In this document: one piece after another, positions 8,891 to 17,919 of the stretch
How positions within the stretch are numbered: position 1 is the first letter of the stretch
Layout: each line of letters starts with the position of its first letter
Assembly: GCA_003138515.1 (NCBI GenBank)
Contig: PLGG01000017.1
Span: 137,031 to 201,030 of the forward strand
Reading direction: 5' to 3'
Length of the DNA stretch: 64,000 bases
From: Acidobacteriaceae bacterium
GTDB taxonomy: Bacteria > Acidobacteriota > Terriglobia > Terriglobales > Acidobacteriaceae
The notes under the pieces: generated by a model
What the model was told of the DNA's origin: nothing
Seen by the model: only the letters and a program-made list of their open reading frames with translations
The model's database searches: none
Translations under genes and position numbers: made by a program

Positions 8891-10219
8891 ATGCCCGGCT
8901 CCGGCCTCATCCTTGGCATTGAGACCTCCTGCGACGAAACTGCCGCGGCGGTCGTCGAGCGCGGAGCGCGTGCACTTTCTTCCGTTGTCGCCTCGCAAAT
9001 CGCCACTCACGCCCGTTACGGCGGCGTCGTTCCGGAGCTGGCCAGCCGTGAGCATCTTCGCGCCATCGTTCCTGTCGTCCGCGCCGCGCTCGCTGAAGCT
9101 CGCCTGACCCTCGCCGATCTTGACGCCATCGCCGTCACCTCCGGTCCCGGCCTCGCCGGAGCGCTTTTGGTCGGCATCACTTACGCCAAAGCCCTCGCCT
9201 TCGCGAACAACCTTCCCCTCATCGCCGTCAATCACCTCGAAGGCCACATCCATGCGGTCCTCCTTCAGGAGCGCGAGTCCGCGCCACCCGCTTCGGCCTC
9301 GCTGGACGCACAGGCCCTCGCCCACACAAGCCCTGGACGAATCCCTGAGGAGAAGCACGAAGTGTCAGGGCACGACTTCAGTCGTGCCGAAAGTGTTCCC
9401 AAAGGAATCGGGGCTTTAGCCCCTGAGGGAATCCCCAACGCTGAATCCGCCCTCGCCCTCGTCGTCTCCGGCGGCCACACCCACCTCTTTCTCGCGCGCC
9501 CTGCCAAGGGCACATGGACCTACACCCTCATTGGCCGCACCGTCGATGACGCCGCAGGCGAAGCCTTCGACAAAGTCGCTAAGCTTCTCGGCCTCGGCTA
9601 TCCCGGCGGCCCATGGATCGACTCGCTCGCTCCATACGGCAACCCGCACGCCGTGCCGTTTTCTTTCGCACAGATCAAAACCAAAGCTCATCTCGGCGGC
9701 AAGCCCGCCCGCACCAAAGCCGCAAAAACCGCCCCCATCGCGCGCCTCGATCCACACTTTCTCTTTTCCTTTTCAGGAATCAAGACCGCCGTGCTGCGCT
9801 ACGTTGAGCTCCACGGCCTTCGAGCCGAAGCAAATGCCCGCGTCAGTCGCGTGCTGGCCAACTTCCGCCCGCCGCAAACGCGCGAAGAGGCTCTCGCACT
9901 CTGCCCGCAGCCCACGCTCGATCTTATCGCCAGCTTTCAGCACGCTGTCGTCGGCGACCTGATGAAAAAGACCTTCGCCTCGTCCGAGTCGCTTGGCGCC
10001 AAACGCATCCTCGTCACCGGCGGAGTCGCCGCCAACCGCGAGTTGCGCGCCCGCTTCGCCGCCGAAGCCGACCGACGTGGCGTGCGCATCGCCTTCCCCA
10101 CGCTCGCGCTCTCCACTGACAATGCCGCCATGATCGCCGCAGCCGCCTGGCCGCGCCTGCTGGCGCAGGACTTCGCTCCGCCGGACCTCACCGCCAACCC
10201 GTCCCTCGCTCTCAGTTGA
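8891..10219 (+). CDS. tsaD: tRNA N6-adenosine threonylcarbamoyltransferase TsaD
   Basis: A 442-residue Kae1/TsaD protein, about 90 residues longer than usual. Signatures are [14 protein letters not shown] at the N-terminus, the HLEGHIHA metal-binding histidines, VVSGGHTHL, and [15 protein letters not shown] near the C-terminus. TsaD transfers the threonylcarbamoyl group to A37 of ANN-decoding tRNAs together with TsaB and TsaE; tsaE lies at 60640. Extra length comes from an insertion at about residues 125-182 containing a dispersed repeat, and from a basic loop around residue 280. Both keep the frame. Three 20-nt tandem units begin at the stop codon. Confidence 0.96.
   Translation: MPGSGLILGIETSCDETAAAVVERGARALSSVVASQIATHARYGGVVPELASREHLRAIVPVVRAALAEARLTLADLDAIAVTSGPGLAGALLVGITYAKALAFANNLPLIAVNHLEGHIHAVLLQERESAPPASASLDAQALAHTSPGRIPEEKHEVSGHDFSRAESVPKGIGALAPEGIPNAESALALVVSGGHTHLFLARPAKGTWTYTLIGRTVDDAAGEAFDKVAKLLGLGYPGGPWIDSLAPYGNPHAVPFSFAQIKTKAHLGGKPARTKAAKTAPIARLDPHFLFSFSGIKTAVLRYVELHGLRAEANARVSRVLANFRPPQTREEALALCPQPTLDLIASFQHAVVGDLMKKTFASSESLGAKRILVTGGVAANRELRARFAAEADRRGVRIAFPTLALSTDNAAMIAAAAWPRLLAQDFAPPDLTANPSLALS
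9352..9436. repeat. Dispersed two-hairpin repeat inserted in tsaD
   Basis: The segment contains hairpin GCACGAC-TTCA-GTCGTGC (9370-9387) and hairpin GGGGC-TTTA-GCCCC (9410-9423), followed by CTGAGGGAAT. It is translated in frame as [20 protein letters not shown]. Related pieces lie at 34057-34070 and 48793-48880, outside genes. Insertion into an essential gene without breaking the frame is notable. Confidence 0.75.
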
Positions 10220-10276
10220 CCAACACACGTCTCGCTTGACCAACGCGCGTTGCGCTTGACGATTACTCGTCCCGCT
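10211..10276 (+). repeat. 20-nt tandem repeat spanning the tsaD stop codon
   Basis: Three units with exact 20-nt period: CTCAGTTGACCAACACACGT (10211-10230), CTCGCTTGACCAACGCGCGT (10231-10250) and TGCGCTTGACGATTACTCGT (10251-10270), with a decayed start of a fourth. The TGA of the first unit is the tsaD stop codon. Confidence 0.8.
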
Positions 10277-10299
10277 CGATCCGCCACAAAACGTGCAAA

Positions 10300-10416
10300 G
10301 GCCCGGCTCGCGCCAGGCCTGCTCACTTTCCCTATTTCCCGCTTTCTCGTTCCCTTGGTCCCCGCCGGGGCCCCCGGCGAACGGTCTTTGTTCGCTGGGG
10401 TGGCTTGGTCCCTGCT
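10300..10416. repeat. Heptad-like array and hairpins downstream of fabF
   Basis: Read in the fabF direction, the TAA stop is followed by AGCAGGGACCAAG. Then comes a GC-rich block with hairpin potential (CGGCGAAC...GTTCGCTG and CCCCGCCGGGG), then GGGACCAAGGGAACGAGAAA and similar 7-8-nt units. The same stop-AAGCAGGGA start is seen after the GT39 gene. The hairpins could also act as terminators. Confidence 0.55.
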
Positions 10417-11673
10417 TTACTCCCAGCGACGCATGATCAGCGTGGCATTGATGCCGCCGAATCCGAACGAATTCGACAATGCAATGTCAAACGAATGCGC
10501 GATGGCCTTGTTGGGCACGTAATCCAACCGGCACTCGGGATCGACGTTTTCCAAATTCATGGTCGGCGGTATCTGCTGATTCACCAGCGCCAGCACAGAG
10601 ATGCCGGCTTCCAGTCCGCCCGCGCCGCCCAGCAGGTGCCCGGTCATCGATTTCGTCCCCGAAATCTTCAGCCGATGGCTCAGCGCGTGCTCGCCAAACA
10701 CCACCTCGATCGCGCGCGATTCCTGGCCGTCGCCCGCCGGCGTGGCCGTCGCATGCGCGTTCACATACCCCACTTCTTCAGGTCGGATGCCGGCGTCTTT
10801 CAGCGCGGCCCTCATGCTGCGCTGCGCGCCGGCGCCCTCGGGCGCAATGCCCGTCATGTGATACGCGTCGGCGCTCATCCCGTAGCCGATCACTTCAGCC
10901 AGAATTTTCGCTCCGCGCGCCTTAGCAAATTCCAGCTCCTCGAGAATCAGAATGCCCGCGCCCTCGCCGATCACAAATCCGTCGCGGTCCCTGTCGAACG
11001 GCCGGCTGGCGTGTGTCGGATCGTCGTTGCGCGTCGAAAGCGCGCGCATGGCCGCGAATCCGCCCACCGACATCGGTGTCACCGCCGCCTCAGCGCCGCC
11101 CGCGATCATCGCGTCCGCATCGCCGTGCAGAATCATGCGCACCGAATCGCCGATGGAGTTGGCGCTCGTGGCGCAAGCCGTGGCCGTCGCTGAAATAGGG
11201 CCTTGCGCGCCATACCGGATGCTGATCTGCCCCGCGGCCATGTTCACAATCGCCGCGGGAATGAAGAAGGGTGACATCTTGCGCGGGCCGCCCTGCAGCA
11301 GATTCGAGTGCTCGCGCTCAATCACCTCGAATCCGCCGATCCCCGAGCCGATGAACACGCCCACGCGTTCGGCGTTCTCTGCAGTCACCTTCAGGCCCGA
11401 CTGCTCCATCGCCTCCTGGGTCGCGCCGAAGGCATAGTGGATGAAGCGCCCCATCTTGCGCGCTTCCTTCTTGTCCAGGAATTCGAGCGGATCGAAGTTC
11501 TTCACTTCGGCAGCGATAGTCGACGGGAACCCGGTTGCGTCAAAGCCCTTGATCTGCGAGACGCCGCTGGCGCCGGCAAGCAGTTGCCGCCATATCTCGG
11601 GAGCGGTGTTGCCTACACCGCAGATCAGCCCCAGGCCTGTGATGACCACTCTGCGGTTGGTTGCCTGGGTCAA
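10417..11673 (-). CDS. fabF: Beta-ketoacyl-ACP synthase II FabF
   Basis: A 418-residue condensing enzyme. The catalytic triad is visible: the Cys of ATACATSANS, the His of NAHATATPAGD and the His of MTGHLLGGAGG. FabF elongates acyl-ACP with malonyl-ACP in type II fatty acid synthesis and adapts membrane fluidity. It lies 3 nt after the acpP stop, so the two are surely one transcript. The start appears to be TTG at 11673, with AAGGCGG upstream; a GTG eight codons later is an alternative. The partner reductase fabI is at 62265. Confidence 0.97.
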   Translation of the reverse strand: MTQATNRRVVITGLGLICGVGNTAPEIWRQLLAGASGVSQIKGFDATGFPSTIAAEVKNFDPLEFLDKKEARKMGRFIHYAFGATQEAMEQSGLKVTAENAERVGVFIGSGIGGFEVIEREHSNLLQGGPRKMSPFFIPAAIVNMAAGQISIRYGAQGPISATATACATSANSIGDSVRMILHGDADAMIAGGAEAAVTPMSVGGFAAMRALSTRNDDPTHASRPFDRDRDGFVIGEGAGILILEELEFAKARGAKILAEVIGYGMSADAYHMTGIAPEGAGAQRSMRAALKDAGIRPEEVGYVNAHATATPAGDGQESRAIEVVFGEHALSHRLKISGTKSMTGHLLGGAGGLEAGISVLALVNQQIPPTMNLENVDPECRLDYVPNKAIAHSFDIALSNSFGFGGINATLIMRRWE

Positions 11674-11676
11674 CGC

Positions 11677-11919
11677 TTACTTGCCGCCTTTCGCGTTCTT
11701 CTCGATGTAGTCAATGGCGTCTTTCACCGTCTTGATCTTCTCGGCGTCTTCGTCGGGAATCTCCATGTCAAACGCCTCTTCGAACTGCATCACCAGTTCG
11801 ACCACGTCCAGCGAATCGGCGCCCAGGTCTTCCTGGAAGCTCGCGCCGGGTGTGACTTCGGCTTCGTCCACCTGCAACTGCTCGACGATGATCTGCTTCA
11901 CTTTTTCTTCAACGGCCAT
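11677..11919 (-). CDS. acpP: Acyl carrier protein AcpP
   Basis: An 80-residue acidic carrier protein with the phosphopantetheine site [12 protein letters not shown] (Ser36). The ATG at 11919 is chosen over the much longer upstream frame because a GGAGAGG lies a few nt upstream and ACPs start with this sequence. It carries the growing acyl chain to FabF, FabI and the other fatty acid enzymes. It is first in the operon with fabF and has a sigma70-like promoter upstream. Confidence 0.98.
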   Translation of the reverse strand: MAVEEKVKQIIVEQLQVDEAEVTPGASFQEDLGADSLDVVELVMQFEEAFDMEIPDEDAEKIKTVKDAIDYIEKNAKGGK

Positions 11920-11995
11920 GCGTACCTCTCCTCGTGATATTGGGAACTTAGGAAAACGATTCGGGGTTTCAGAAGACCGCCCGCCCCGCGAACCT

Positions 11996-12025
11996 ACCAT
12001 ACCGGGCCGCGGCGGGGAATGACAA
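11996..12025 (-). promoter_or_regulatory. Sigma70-like promoter of acpP-fabF
   Basis: On the minus strand TTGTCA (12025-12020) is followed by an 18-nt spacer and TATGGT (12001-11996), about 76 nt before the acpP start. The spacer is very GC-rich. This is by eye only. Confidence 0.45.
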
Positions 12026-12213
12026 CCACCGCGCCAAGAAATCTGCGCACGGCCCCGAATCTTCAAGTCTACCGGCAGGGCCTTGGGGTGTAAAGCCTTC
12101 CGGCTGTGAGGAAATCTTTGAAGAAACAGGGAATAATCATTCCGCAACCGCGAATTCGTTGAACGCCGGAAAATACACAACCTCTGGGCGTATATTTGGC
12201 GAAGAGGATCGAA

Positions 12214-13566
12214 ATGGAAGGCCCAATTGTTATTCTTGCAATCGTCGCCGTCTGCCTCCTTCTCCTTGGGCTTTTCATTGGCCAGCGTCAAGGCCGCGCA
12301 GGAGCACAAACGCTGCTCGATGAGGCCAGGAATGAGCTTAGGGATCTTCGTCCCAAGGCCGAAGAACTCGCTGCGGCCAAAGCTCGCGAGCAGGCACAAG
12401 AAGAAAAGTACATCCAAATGAAGGCTGACGTCGACAAGGCCTTCGCCGACCTTGCTTCGAAGGCGCTGCGCGACAACAACGCGAGCTTTCTTCACTTGGC
12501 CGAACAAAAGCTCGGCGCTCAAAGCAACGAAGCGAAACAAACGCTGGAGGCCAAGGAGAAGGCGATCCAGGCGCTCTTGCTGCCGCTCGAAGCAACGCTG
12601 AAGCAATTGGACGAGCAGACGCGCGCCATGGAGAAGGAACGTTCCGGCGCATACGGCGAAATCAAAACGCTTGTCCAGGGAATCGGCAAGGAGATCCCAG
12701 AGTCGCTGCGCTCACTTCGCAGCGAGACATCGCAACTCATCACGGCATTGCGCGCCCCCAAGACGCGAGGCAATTGGGGCGAACTGCAACTCAAGCGCTG
12801 CGTGGAATACGCGGGCATGGTCGAATACTGCTCGTTTTCCGAGCAGGCTTCCACGCGAGCGGAGGGCGATCGCCTGCTCCGTCCCGACATGACCATTCAA
12901 CTGCCGAACGGCCGCACAATCATTGTCGATGCCAAAACGCCGCTCGACGCGTTTCTCGACGCAGGTGAGAGCGTTGACCCATCGGCGCAGGCGTTGCGTT
13001 TTGTCGCGCACGCCGAACGTGTGAAGGCGCACCTGCGCGAGCTATCGAGCAAGGCGTACTGGAAGCAGTTCGACTACACGCCTGAATTTGTCGTTTGCTT
13101 CCTGCCTAGCGAGGCGTTATTCAGCGCGGCCCTTGAAGCCGATCCGTCGCTCATCGAATTCAGCTCGCAGGCCAATGTGGTGATGGCGACGCCAACCACG
13201 CTGATCGCATTGTTGAAGGCGGTCGCCTATGGATGGCAGCAGTCGCAGGTGACCCGGAATGCGAAAGCGATTCAGGAAGCTGGGCGCGATCTCTACAACA
13301 AGCTTGTGAACGCGCACGAATACTTCGCCAAGCTGGGCGCTGCCCTCGAGAATGCCGTCGGTAATTACAACCGATTTGTCGGTGCGGTCGAAGGCCGCGG
13401 AGGCGCTTTTTTCCACGCGCGCAAACTTGGCGGCCTGGTTCACAGCGCCGACGAAATCGAGCAACTCGAACCGCTTCCCGCCGAGCCACGGATCCTCGCC
13501 GCTGACGATTGGCCGGCGGAGCCATCGCTAGCACTCAGCAGCGAATCCGACAAAATAAATGAGTAG
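12214..13566 (+). CDS. rmuC: DNA recombination protein RmuC
   Basis: A 450-residue RmuC. The N-terminus is a single membrane helix ([18 protein letters not shown]), then a charged coiled coil (about residues 25-160), then the RmuC nuclease-like core ([33 protein letters not shown]). RmuC limits inversions between short repeats; its core is related to PD-(D/E)XK nucleases, and VDAK fits that motif. The ATG at 12214 has AGAGGA 7 nt upstream and is preferred to a TTG six codons earlier. The last 25 nt are duplicated downstream. Confidence 0.93.
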   Translation: MEGPIVILAIVAVCLLLLGLFIGQRQGRAGAQTLLDEARNELRDLRPKAEELAAAKAREQAQEEKYIQMKADVDKAFADLASKALRDNNASFLHLAEQKLGAQSNEAKQTLEAKEKAIQALLLPLEATLKQLDEQTRAMEKERSGAYGEIKTLVQGIGKEIPESLRSLRSETSQLITALRAPKTRGNWGELQLKRCVEYAGMVEYCSFSEQASTRAEGDRLLRPDMTIQLPNGRTIIVDAKTPLDAFLDAGESVDPSAQALRFVAHAERVKAHLRELSSKAYWKQFDYTPEFVVCFLPSEALFSAALEADPSLIEFSSQANVVMATPTTLIALLKAVAYGWQQSQVTRNAKAIQEAGRDLYNKLVNAHEYFAKLGAALENAVGNYNRFVGAVEGRGGAFFHARKLGGLVHSADEIEQLEPLPAEPRILAADDWPAEPSLALSSESDKINE

Positions 13567-13725
13567 AGCCGGTCTCCAGACTGGGGTGGTAGACCGGCTG
13601 TTGTGTGGATCGAACCTGACAAAACAGATGAGCAGCACCGGTCTCCAAACCGGGGTCCCCAACGACAGGTCTTCGTCGTTGGGGTGGTAGGCCGGCTGTC
13701 ATGTGGGCGTCCACGCCCGCACTAG
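13542..13725 (+). repeat. Duplicated rmuC 3' end with two copies of a palindromic element
   Basis: The last 25 nt of rmuC (13542-13566, starting CGAATCCGACAAAAT) recur at 13611-13635 with five changes. Each copy is followed by an element beginning CCGGTCTCCA(G/A)AC(T/C)GG and continuing ACCGGCTGT(T/C) or GGCCGGCTGTC. The second copy ends GCCCGCACTA. The same element follows the emrA gene at 47342-47386. Confidence 0.8.
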
Positions 13726-13743
13726 CATTGGAAGCGGCGCCTG

Positions 13744-14178
13744 CTAATTCGGCGTCGTCGGCGTTGCCGGAGCCGCCGGCGCTGCCGGCGCCGCTGGAGC
13801 CGGCGGCGTCTCCTTCACCCGCGTCAGCGTCAACTCCATCCCGGGGAAATCGCCCGAGGCGGACTTCGTCGTCATCTTGATCGAGTCGCCATCCACCGTG
13901 CACTGGTGGCTGATCGTCATCCCGTTGAACGACACATCGAACGAGAACTTGTCGCCATCGATCTTCCCGTTGGTGATCGCCATCGCATCGCCCATCGGCC
14001 CCTGCACCGAGCCAGTCAGCGCGGCGCCGTCCTGCTTGAACGTAAACGTGAGTTGCATCGTGTTGCCATCCGGACCAGCCGACTGACCCGTCCAGGTTCC
14101 GGTTACATCGGCGGCCATCGTGGTCGCGGCGCTCAACACCATCGCCAATCCAGCGCAGATACAAAGTAGTTTTCTCAT
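13744..14178 (-). CDS. Small secreted protein of unknown function
   Basis: A 144-residue protein with a clear signal peptide (MRKLLCICAGLAMVLSAA, cleavage near TMAA-DV). The mature part alternates short beta strands: DVTGTWTGQ, MQLTFTFKQDGAALTGSV, ITNGKIDGDKFSFDVSF and TVDGDSIKMT. This suggests a small exported beta-barrel or lipocalin-like fold. The family recurs in acidobacteria and planctomycetes as far as I recall, but I know no function. The C-terminus is an Ala/Pro tail built from a 9-nt repeat that ends at the stop codon. Confidence 0.75.
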   Translation of the reverse strand: MRKLLCICAGLAMVLSAATTMAADVTGTWTGQSAGPDGNTMQLTFTFKQDGAALTGSVQGPMGDAMAITNGKIDGDKFSFDVSFNGMTISHQCTVDGDSIKMTTKSASGDFPGMELTLTRVKETPPAPAAPAAPAAPATPTTPN

Positions 14179-14274
14179 CGCTTCCTCTCGAGCCTTCTTC
14201 CCGGCGCATTCATCATACAGAGCGACAGCAAATGATGAATAGTAGCCAGTCCCCGGCGATCAATGGATCCCGTC

Positions 14275-14330
14275 TACTCCCTAATCCCCAATCCCAATCC
14301 CTAATCCCTAATCCCTGTTTTTCTCAGTTC
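14275..14330. repeat. TTAGGGA-type tandem array supplying the stop of the DHH gene
   Basis: On the minus strand GGGATTAGGGATTAGGGATT and further 7-8-nt units run from inside the last codons of the DHH gene past its stop. The TAG stop (14303-14301) lies within the repeat. The array resembles telomere-type repeats by chance only. Confidence 0.7.
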
Positions 14331-15293
14331 TGCCACAATCTCCTCGGCCGCCGCGCGAGCCTCAGCTTCCTTATCCGGCGGAAAGCTGATGGCCCCCACG
14401 CGCGCGTGACCGCCCCCGCCGTAGCGCTCGCAAATCTGCGCCAGGTTCACCAGCTTCTCCGGGTCGGTCTTGGTCCACGGATTCGATCCCACGGCCACTT
14501 TGGTGCGGAAGCTCGACTTCGATAGCCCGATCGAGTACGTCGCCTGCGGATAGAGATAGTACGGGATGAACTTGTTGAATCCTTCCAGCGGATGGTCGGT
14601 AATGTCGAAGAAAATCGTACCGTCGCGCTCTTCCGCGCGGCTGCGAATCAGTTCCAGCGCCTCCTCATGGCGTTTGAGCAGCGGCGGCAGCAGTTCCGAC
14701 ACAAACGGCTGGCACAACACCTTATCCAGCGGCATCTCCGTGAGCAGCGGAATCAGCCGCGGAATGAACTCCGGATCCTGCGCGGACTCGATGATCAGCG
14801 TCAGCTTCATCGCCGGCGCCGCCATCTCTACCGCCGCCTCCGGGCTTTCGTACTTTGCGCCATCCACGATGTCGGCCCAATGAATCAACTCCGCCACGGG
14901 AGCCGTATCGAATCCATAACGCGTCTTGGCGATGTGCGCCAGAAAACTGGTGCAAGACGTGTAGTTGGGATCGAAGAACTTCCGCGCCCCGCATCCCGGA
15001 TCCCGCTGGCAGGCCAGAAAATTCTCGTGGTCCTCCGCCGTCAGGAATGCCGATTGGTGGTGATCGAACCACCACGTGATCTTGGGCGATGGCGAGTACT
15101 TGAAGTCCACGATCGCATTCTCGTCGCCGATAAATTCGCTCTCGTCGAACAGCGCTCCGGCGCGATGCACCAATCCGTGATATTCGTAGCTCGCGTCCCG
15201 GTTGATGCACTCGCGATGAAAGCGCGTGAACAGCGAGGCCGAGCAAGCTCCGTCAAAACACTTGTCGTGATAGAAGACGCGAACTCGCATCAC
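14301..15293 (-). CDS. DHH/DHHA1-family phosphoesterase
   Basis: A 330-residue protein. YHDKCFDGACSA near the N-terminus and WWFDHHQSAF (about residues 74-83) form the DHH metal site, and the C-terminal DHHA1 motif GGGGHARVGAISF is intact. Relatives hydrolyse small phosphodiesters such as oligoribonucleotides (NrnA), pAp or cyclic di-AMP products. This branch is not one I can name, so the substrate is open. Start is GTG at 15293, with AGGAGG 8 nt upstream; the ATG at the next codon is equally possible. The last residues are encoded by a tandem repeat that provides the stop codon. Confidence 0.85.
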   Translation of the reverse strand: MMRVRVFYHDKCFDGACSASLFTRFHRECINRDASYEYHGLVHRAGALFDESEFIGDENAIVDFKYSPSPKITWWFDHHQSAFLTAEDHENFLACQRDPGCGARKFFDPNYTSCTSFLAHIAKTRYGFDTAPVAELIHWADIVDGAKYESPEAAVEMAAPAMKLTLIIESAQDPEFIPRLIPLLTEMPLDKVLCQPFVSELLPPLLKRHEEALELIRSRAEERDGTIFFDITDHPLEGFNKFIPYYLYPQATYSIGLSKSSFRTKVAVGSNPWTKTDPEKLVNLAQICERYGGGGHARVGAISFPPDKEAEARAAAEEIVAELRKTGIRD

Positions 15294-15487
15294 GGGGGAC
15301 CCTCCTGCCGCAATATCCTTAAAGACCGGAACTGTTCAGCATCAAGGGCTGGGCCGGTTGTGTCAAGCAGGGAAGCCGTGCTCAGCCCACATTCTGGGCA
15401 AACCGTGCGCAACGCGCCGCCTTCGCCGTGGTCCGCATCACAATCTGCCTCGTCGCCCATCGTTTACCCTTTTAAGAGTCTCCTGGC

Positions 15488-17068
15488 ATGACCACGGCCG
15501 CCGCTCAAGCTCGTTACCCGCTCACCCAGGGCGTTAATCCGTGGCTGGTCACCGTTTCGGTCATGCTGCCCACTTTCATGGAAGTGCTCGACACGGCCAT
15601 CGCCTCGGTGGCCCTGCCTTACATCGCCGGCTCGCTCTCCGCCTCAAACTCTGAAGCCACCTGGGTGCTCACCAGCTATCTGGTCGCCAACGCGGTCATT
15701 CTGCCCGCCTCCAACTGGTTTGCCCGGCGCTTCGGCCGCAAGCGCTTCCTGCTCACCTGCGTCATTCTCTTCACCGTCGCCTCGTTCTTCTGCGGCGCGG
15801 CCCCGTCGCTCGCCATCATCCTTCTGGCCCGAGTCCTGCAGGGCGCGGGCGGCGGCGCTCTCCAGCCGCTTTCGCAATCCATCCTGCTTGAAAGCTTCTC
15901 CCTCAAGGACCGCTCCAAAGCTATGGCCGCTTACGGCCTGGGAATCGTATGCGCGCCGGTGCTCGGTCCCACCCTCGGCGGCTGGCTTACCGACACCTGG
16001 AGCTGGCGCTACGCCTTCTACATCAACATCCCCGTCGGCATTCTCGCCGTCATCATGATCAGCCGCTTCGTCCACGATCCGCCTTATATCAAGAACGCCA
16101 AGGTGGGCCCATTCGACAACATCGGCTTCGGCCTGCTGATTGTCTGGACCGGCTGCCTGCAGATCGTCCTCGACAAGGGTCAGGAGGACGATTGGTTCGG
16201 CGCCGTCTGGGTGCGCTGGGCGGTGGCGGCGCTCATCGTCGCGCTCCTCTTGTGGATTTGGCACTCTTGGACCCATCCCAAAGGCTTGGTCGACCTGCAC
16301 ATCCTCAAGAACCCCAACTTCCGCACAGGTTGCCTGATGATCGCCATGCTCGGCATGTGCATCTACATCACCATCGCCATTCTGCCGCTCTACTATCAGG
16401 AGATCCTCGGCTACACGGCCTTCACCGCGGGCCTGGTTGTCTTTCCCCGCGGCGTGGGCTCTTTCATCGGCTCGCCCATCATCGGCATCCTCGGTTCGCG
16501 CATCGACAACCGCAAGCTACTCTGCGCCGGATTCCTCGGCTTCGCCGTCTGCGCCTTCATCTTCGGCGAGGTCAACCTCGACATCGGTCCCTACACGCTG
16601 CTCTTTCCCATCACGCTCACCGGTTTCGCGCTCAGCTTTGTCTTCGTGCCCCTGGCCACCTTGTCCACCCGCACCATCTCCCGCAACGACATGGGCAACG
16701 CCACCGGCCTTTTCAACATGCTGCGCAACATCGGCGGATCAATCGGAATCGCCATGGCCACCACGGCGATCATTCGCCGCGCCGCGCTGCACCAGACCGA
16801 ACTCGGCGCGAACCTCTCCCCAAGCTCTGCGGTGCTGCAGCAGAAGTCCGCCATCATTGCCACGTACCTCGGCCATCGCATCGGCCCGGCAAACGCGCGC
16901 CCCGGCTCCTACGGCCTGATTTACGGATTGATGGAGCAGCAAGCCGCACAACTCGCCTACGTCGATGTCTTCCGCTGGACTGCCGTCCTCGCCCTCATCT
17001 GCGCCGCCTGCGCCTGGCTCTTCACCAAGCCGCCCAAGAACACAGAAGCGCCTCCGGGAGCGCACTGA
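15488..17068 (+). CDS. DHA2-family MFS drug exporter (EmrB/QacA type)
   Basis: A 526-residue membrane protein with about 14 hydrophobic helices. The first helix carries the DHA2-type sequence LPTFMEVLDTAIASVALPYI. Motif A-like NWFARRFGRKRFLL follows helix 2, and motif C-like GLGIVCAPVLGPTLGGWL marks an antiporter. It should export drugs or lipophilic compounds using the proton gradient. It stands alone. An EmrA-like adaptor and a TolC-like channel at 44647-47318 lack an adjacent inner-membrane pump, so this protein is a possible partner. Confidence 0.93.
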   Translation: MTTAAAQARYPLTQGVNPWLVTVSVMLPTFMEVLDTAIASVALPYIAGSLSASNSEATWVLTSYLVANAVILPASNWFARRFGRKRFLLTCVILFTVASFFCGAAPSLAIILLARVLQGAGGGALQPLSQSILLESFSLKDRSKAMAAYGLGIVCAPVLGPTLGGWLTDTWSWRYAFYINIPVGILAVIMISRFVHDPPYIKNAKVGPFDNIGFGLLIVWTGCLQIVLDKGQEDDWFGAVWVRWAVAALIVALLLWIWHSWTHPKGLVDLHILKNPNFRTGCLMIAMLGMCIYITIAILPLYYQEILGYTAFTAGLVVFPRGVGSFIGSPIIGILGSRIDNRKLLCAGFLGFAVCAFIFGEVNLDIGPYTLLFPITLTGFALSFVFVPLATLSTRTISRNDMGNATGLFNMLRNIGGSIGIAMATTAIIRRAALHQTELGANLSPSSAVLQQKSAIIATYLGHRIGPANARPGSYGLIYGLMEQQAAQLAYVDVFRWTAVLALICAACAWLFTKPPKNTEAPPGAH

Positions 17069-17153
17069 AAACGGCCATGGAAACCGGTTGGGTTGACGAC
17101 GCGAGAGACTGCGGGGCACAATGCAAATCTCGGTCCACGAGTAACGGCGAACC

Positions 17154-17582
17154 CTACGCCGCATCCCCGAACACCCGCCCCCCGGCCTTCCGCGCCGCCT
17201 CTGCCAGCCTCTGGTCGAACGTCGCCAACGGAGCGCCGCTTCGCAGAGCCAGCTCCAGATACATCGCGTCGTATGCCGTTAGCCGGTGTGCCCTCGCCAA
17301 GGCCAGCGAGTTCACCTGGTGGGTTCGCGGCGATTCTTGGTCCGTTTCGATATGGGCCAGCGAAACCCGGTTCAGAAAGAATTCCGTTTGCGGCGGTTGA
17401 GTCAGCCCTGCACGCTCACCGCGAAGCAGCCCGTTCGCAACCTCCGCGTACCAGATTGCTGGTACCACCCAGGAAGTTGAAGCCAAATCGCGAAGGGTCT
17501 GGTCCGCCAGCGCTGCCTCCGCCGGATCGACTCGCGTGAACAGCCACGCCAGGGCCATTGAAGCATCGAGCACCCCGTTCAT
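17154..17582 (-). CDS. vapC: PIN-domain toxin VapC
   Basis: A 142-residue PIN nuclease. The four acidic residues expected in the active site are visible: D6 (GVLDAS), E47 (WYAEVANG), D105 (TAYDAMYL) and D123 (TFDQRL). VapC toxins cleave tRNA or rRNA and are held inactive by VapB. Its ATG overlaps the vapB stop by 4 nt (ATGA), the usual coupled arrangement. Confidence 0.95.
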   Translation of the reverse strand: MNGVLDASMALAWLFTRVDPAEAALADQTLRDLASTSWVVPAIWYAEVANGLLRGERAGLTQPPQTEFFLNRVSLAHIETDQESPRTHQVNSLALARAHRLTAYDAMYLELALRSGAPLATFDQRLAEAARKAGGRVFGDAA

Positions 17583-17839
17583 TCACGCCCTTCCTCAATC
17601 CACTCTTTGATCGTCTCAGCGGAAACCCCGGTTATTTTGGGCATGGCGCGCAGTTGTCGTACCGCCTCAGCCACACGCTCCTTGTCCCGGTTTTGACTTG
17701 GCACAACGTCCGCCACGGCCCGCCCGCGCTTCGTGATCGTAAACCGTTCTCCTTGTTCCACTTTGCGCAAGATCTCGGACAGCCTCGTCTTGGCGTCAAA
17801 TGCGCCGATTTCGGTGTAACCGGTCTCCGCAGCCGGCAT
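17579..17839 (-). CDS. vapB: Phd/YefM-type antitoxin VapB
   Basis: An 86-residue antitoxin. The N-terminal DNA-binding part has the Phd pattern FDAKTRLSEILRKVEQGERF followed by ITKRGRAVADVVP. The C-terminal segment (about 50-86) should wrap the VapC active site. GGGAGGGAG precedes the ATG. It probably represses its own operon; a perfect inverted repeat lies 25 nt upstream. Confidence 0.93.
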   Translation of the reverse strand: MPAAETGYTEIGAFDAKTRLSEILRKVEQGERFTITKRGRAVADVVPSQNRDKERVAEAVRQLRAMPKITGVSAETIKEWIEEGRE

Positions 17840-17863
17840 AGCTCCCTCCCAATATCACCGAAC

Positions 17864-17885
17864 AAACTAGATGATAAGCTAGTTT
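17864..17885. promoter_or_regulatory. Candidate VapB operator
   Basis: A perfect inverted repeat AAACTAG-N8-CTAGTTT lies 25-46 nt upstream of vapB. Its place and form fit an autoregulatory operator of a Phd/VapB antitoxin. No experiment supports it. Confidence 0.5.
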
Positions 17886-17919
17886 ACTCAAAATCGTGCT
17901 GTTTGTCGAGCAAAGACCA

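Noticed and set aside
14275..14330. TTAGGG-like array as a telomere or linear replicon end
   Set aside because: It is internal, degenerate, and one of several different stop-proximal arrays.
15949..17400. 483-codon frame overlapping the DHA2 transporter and vapC
   Set aside because: Arg/His/Pro-rich frame-shifted reading of the transporter, with no start signal.
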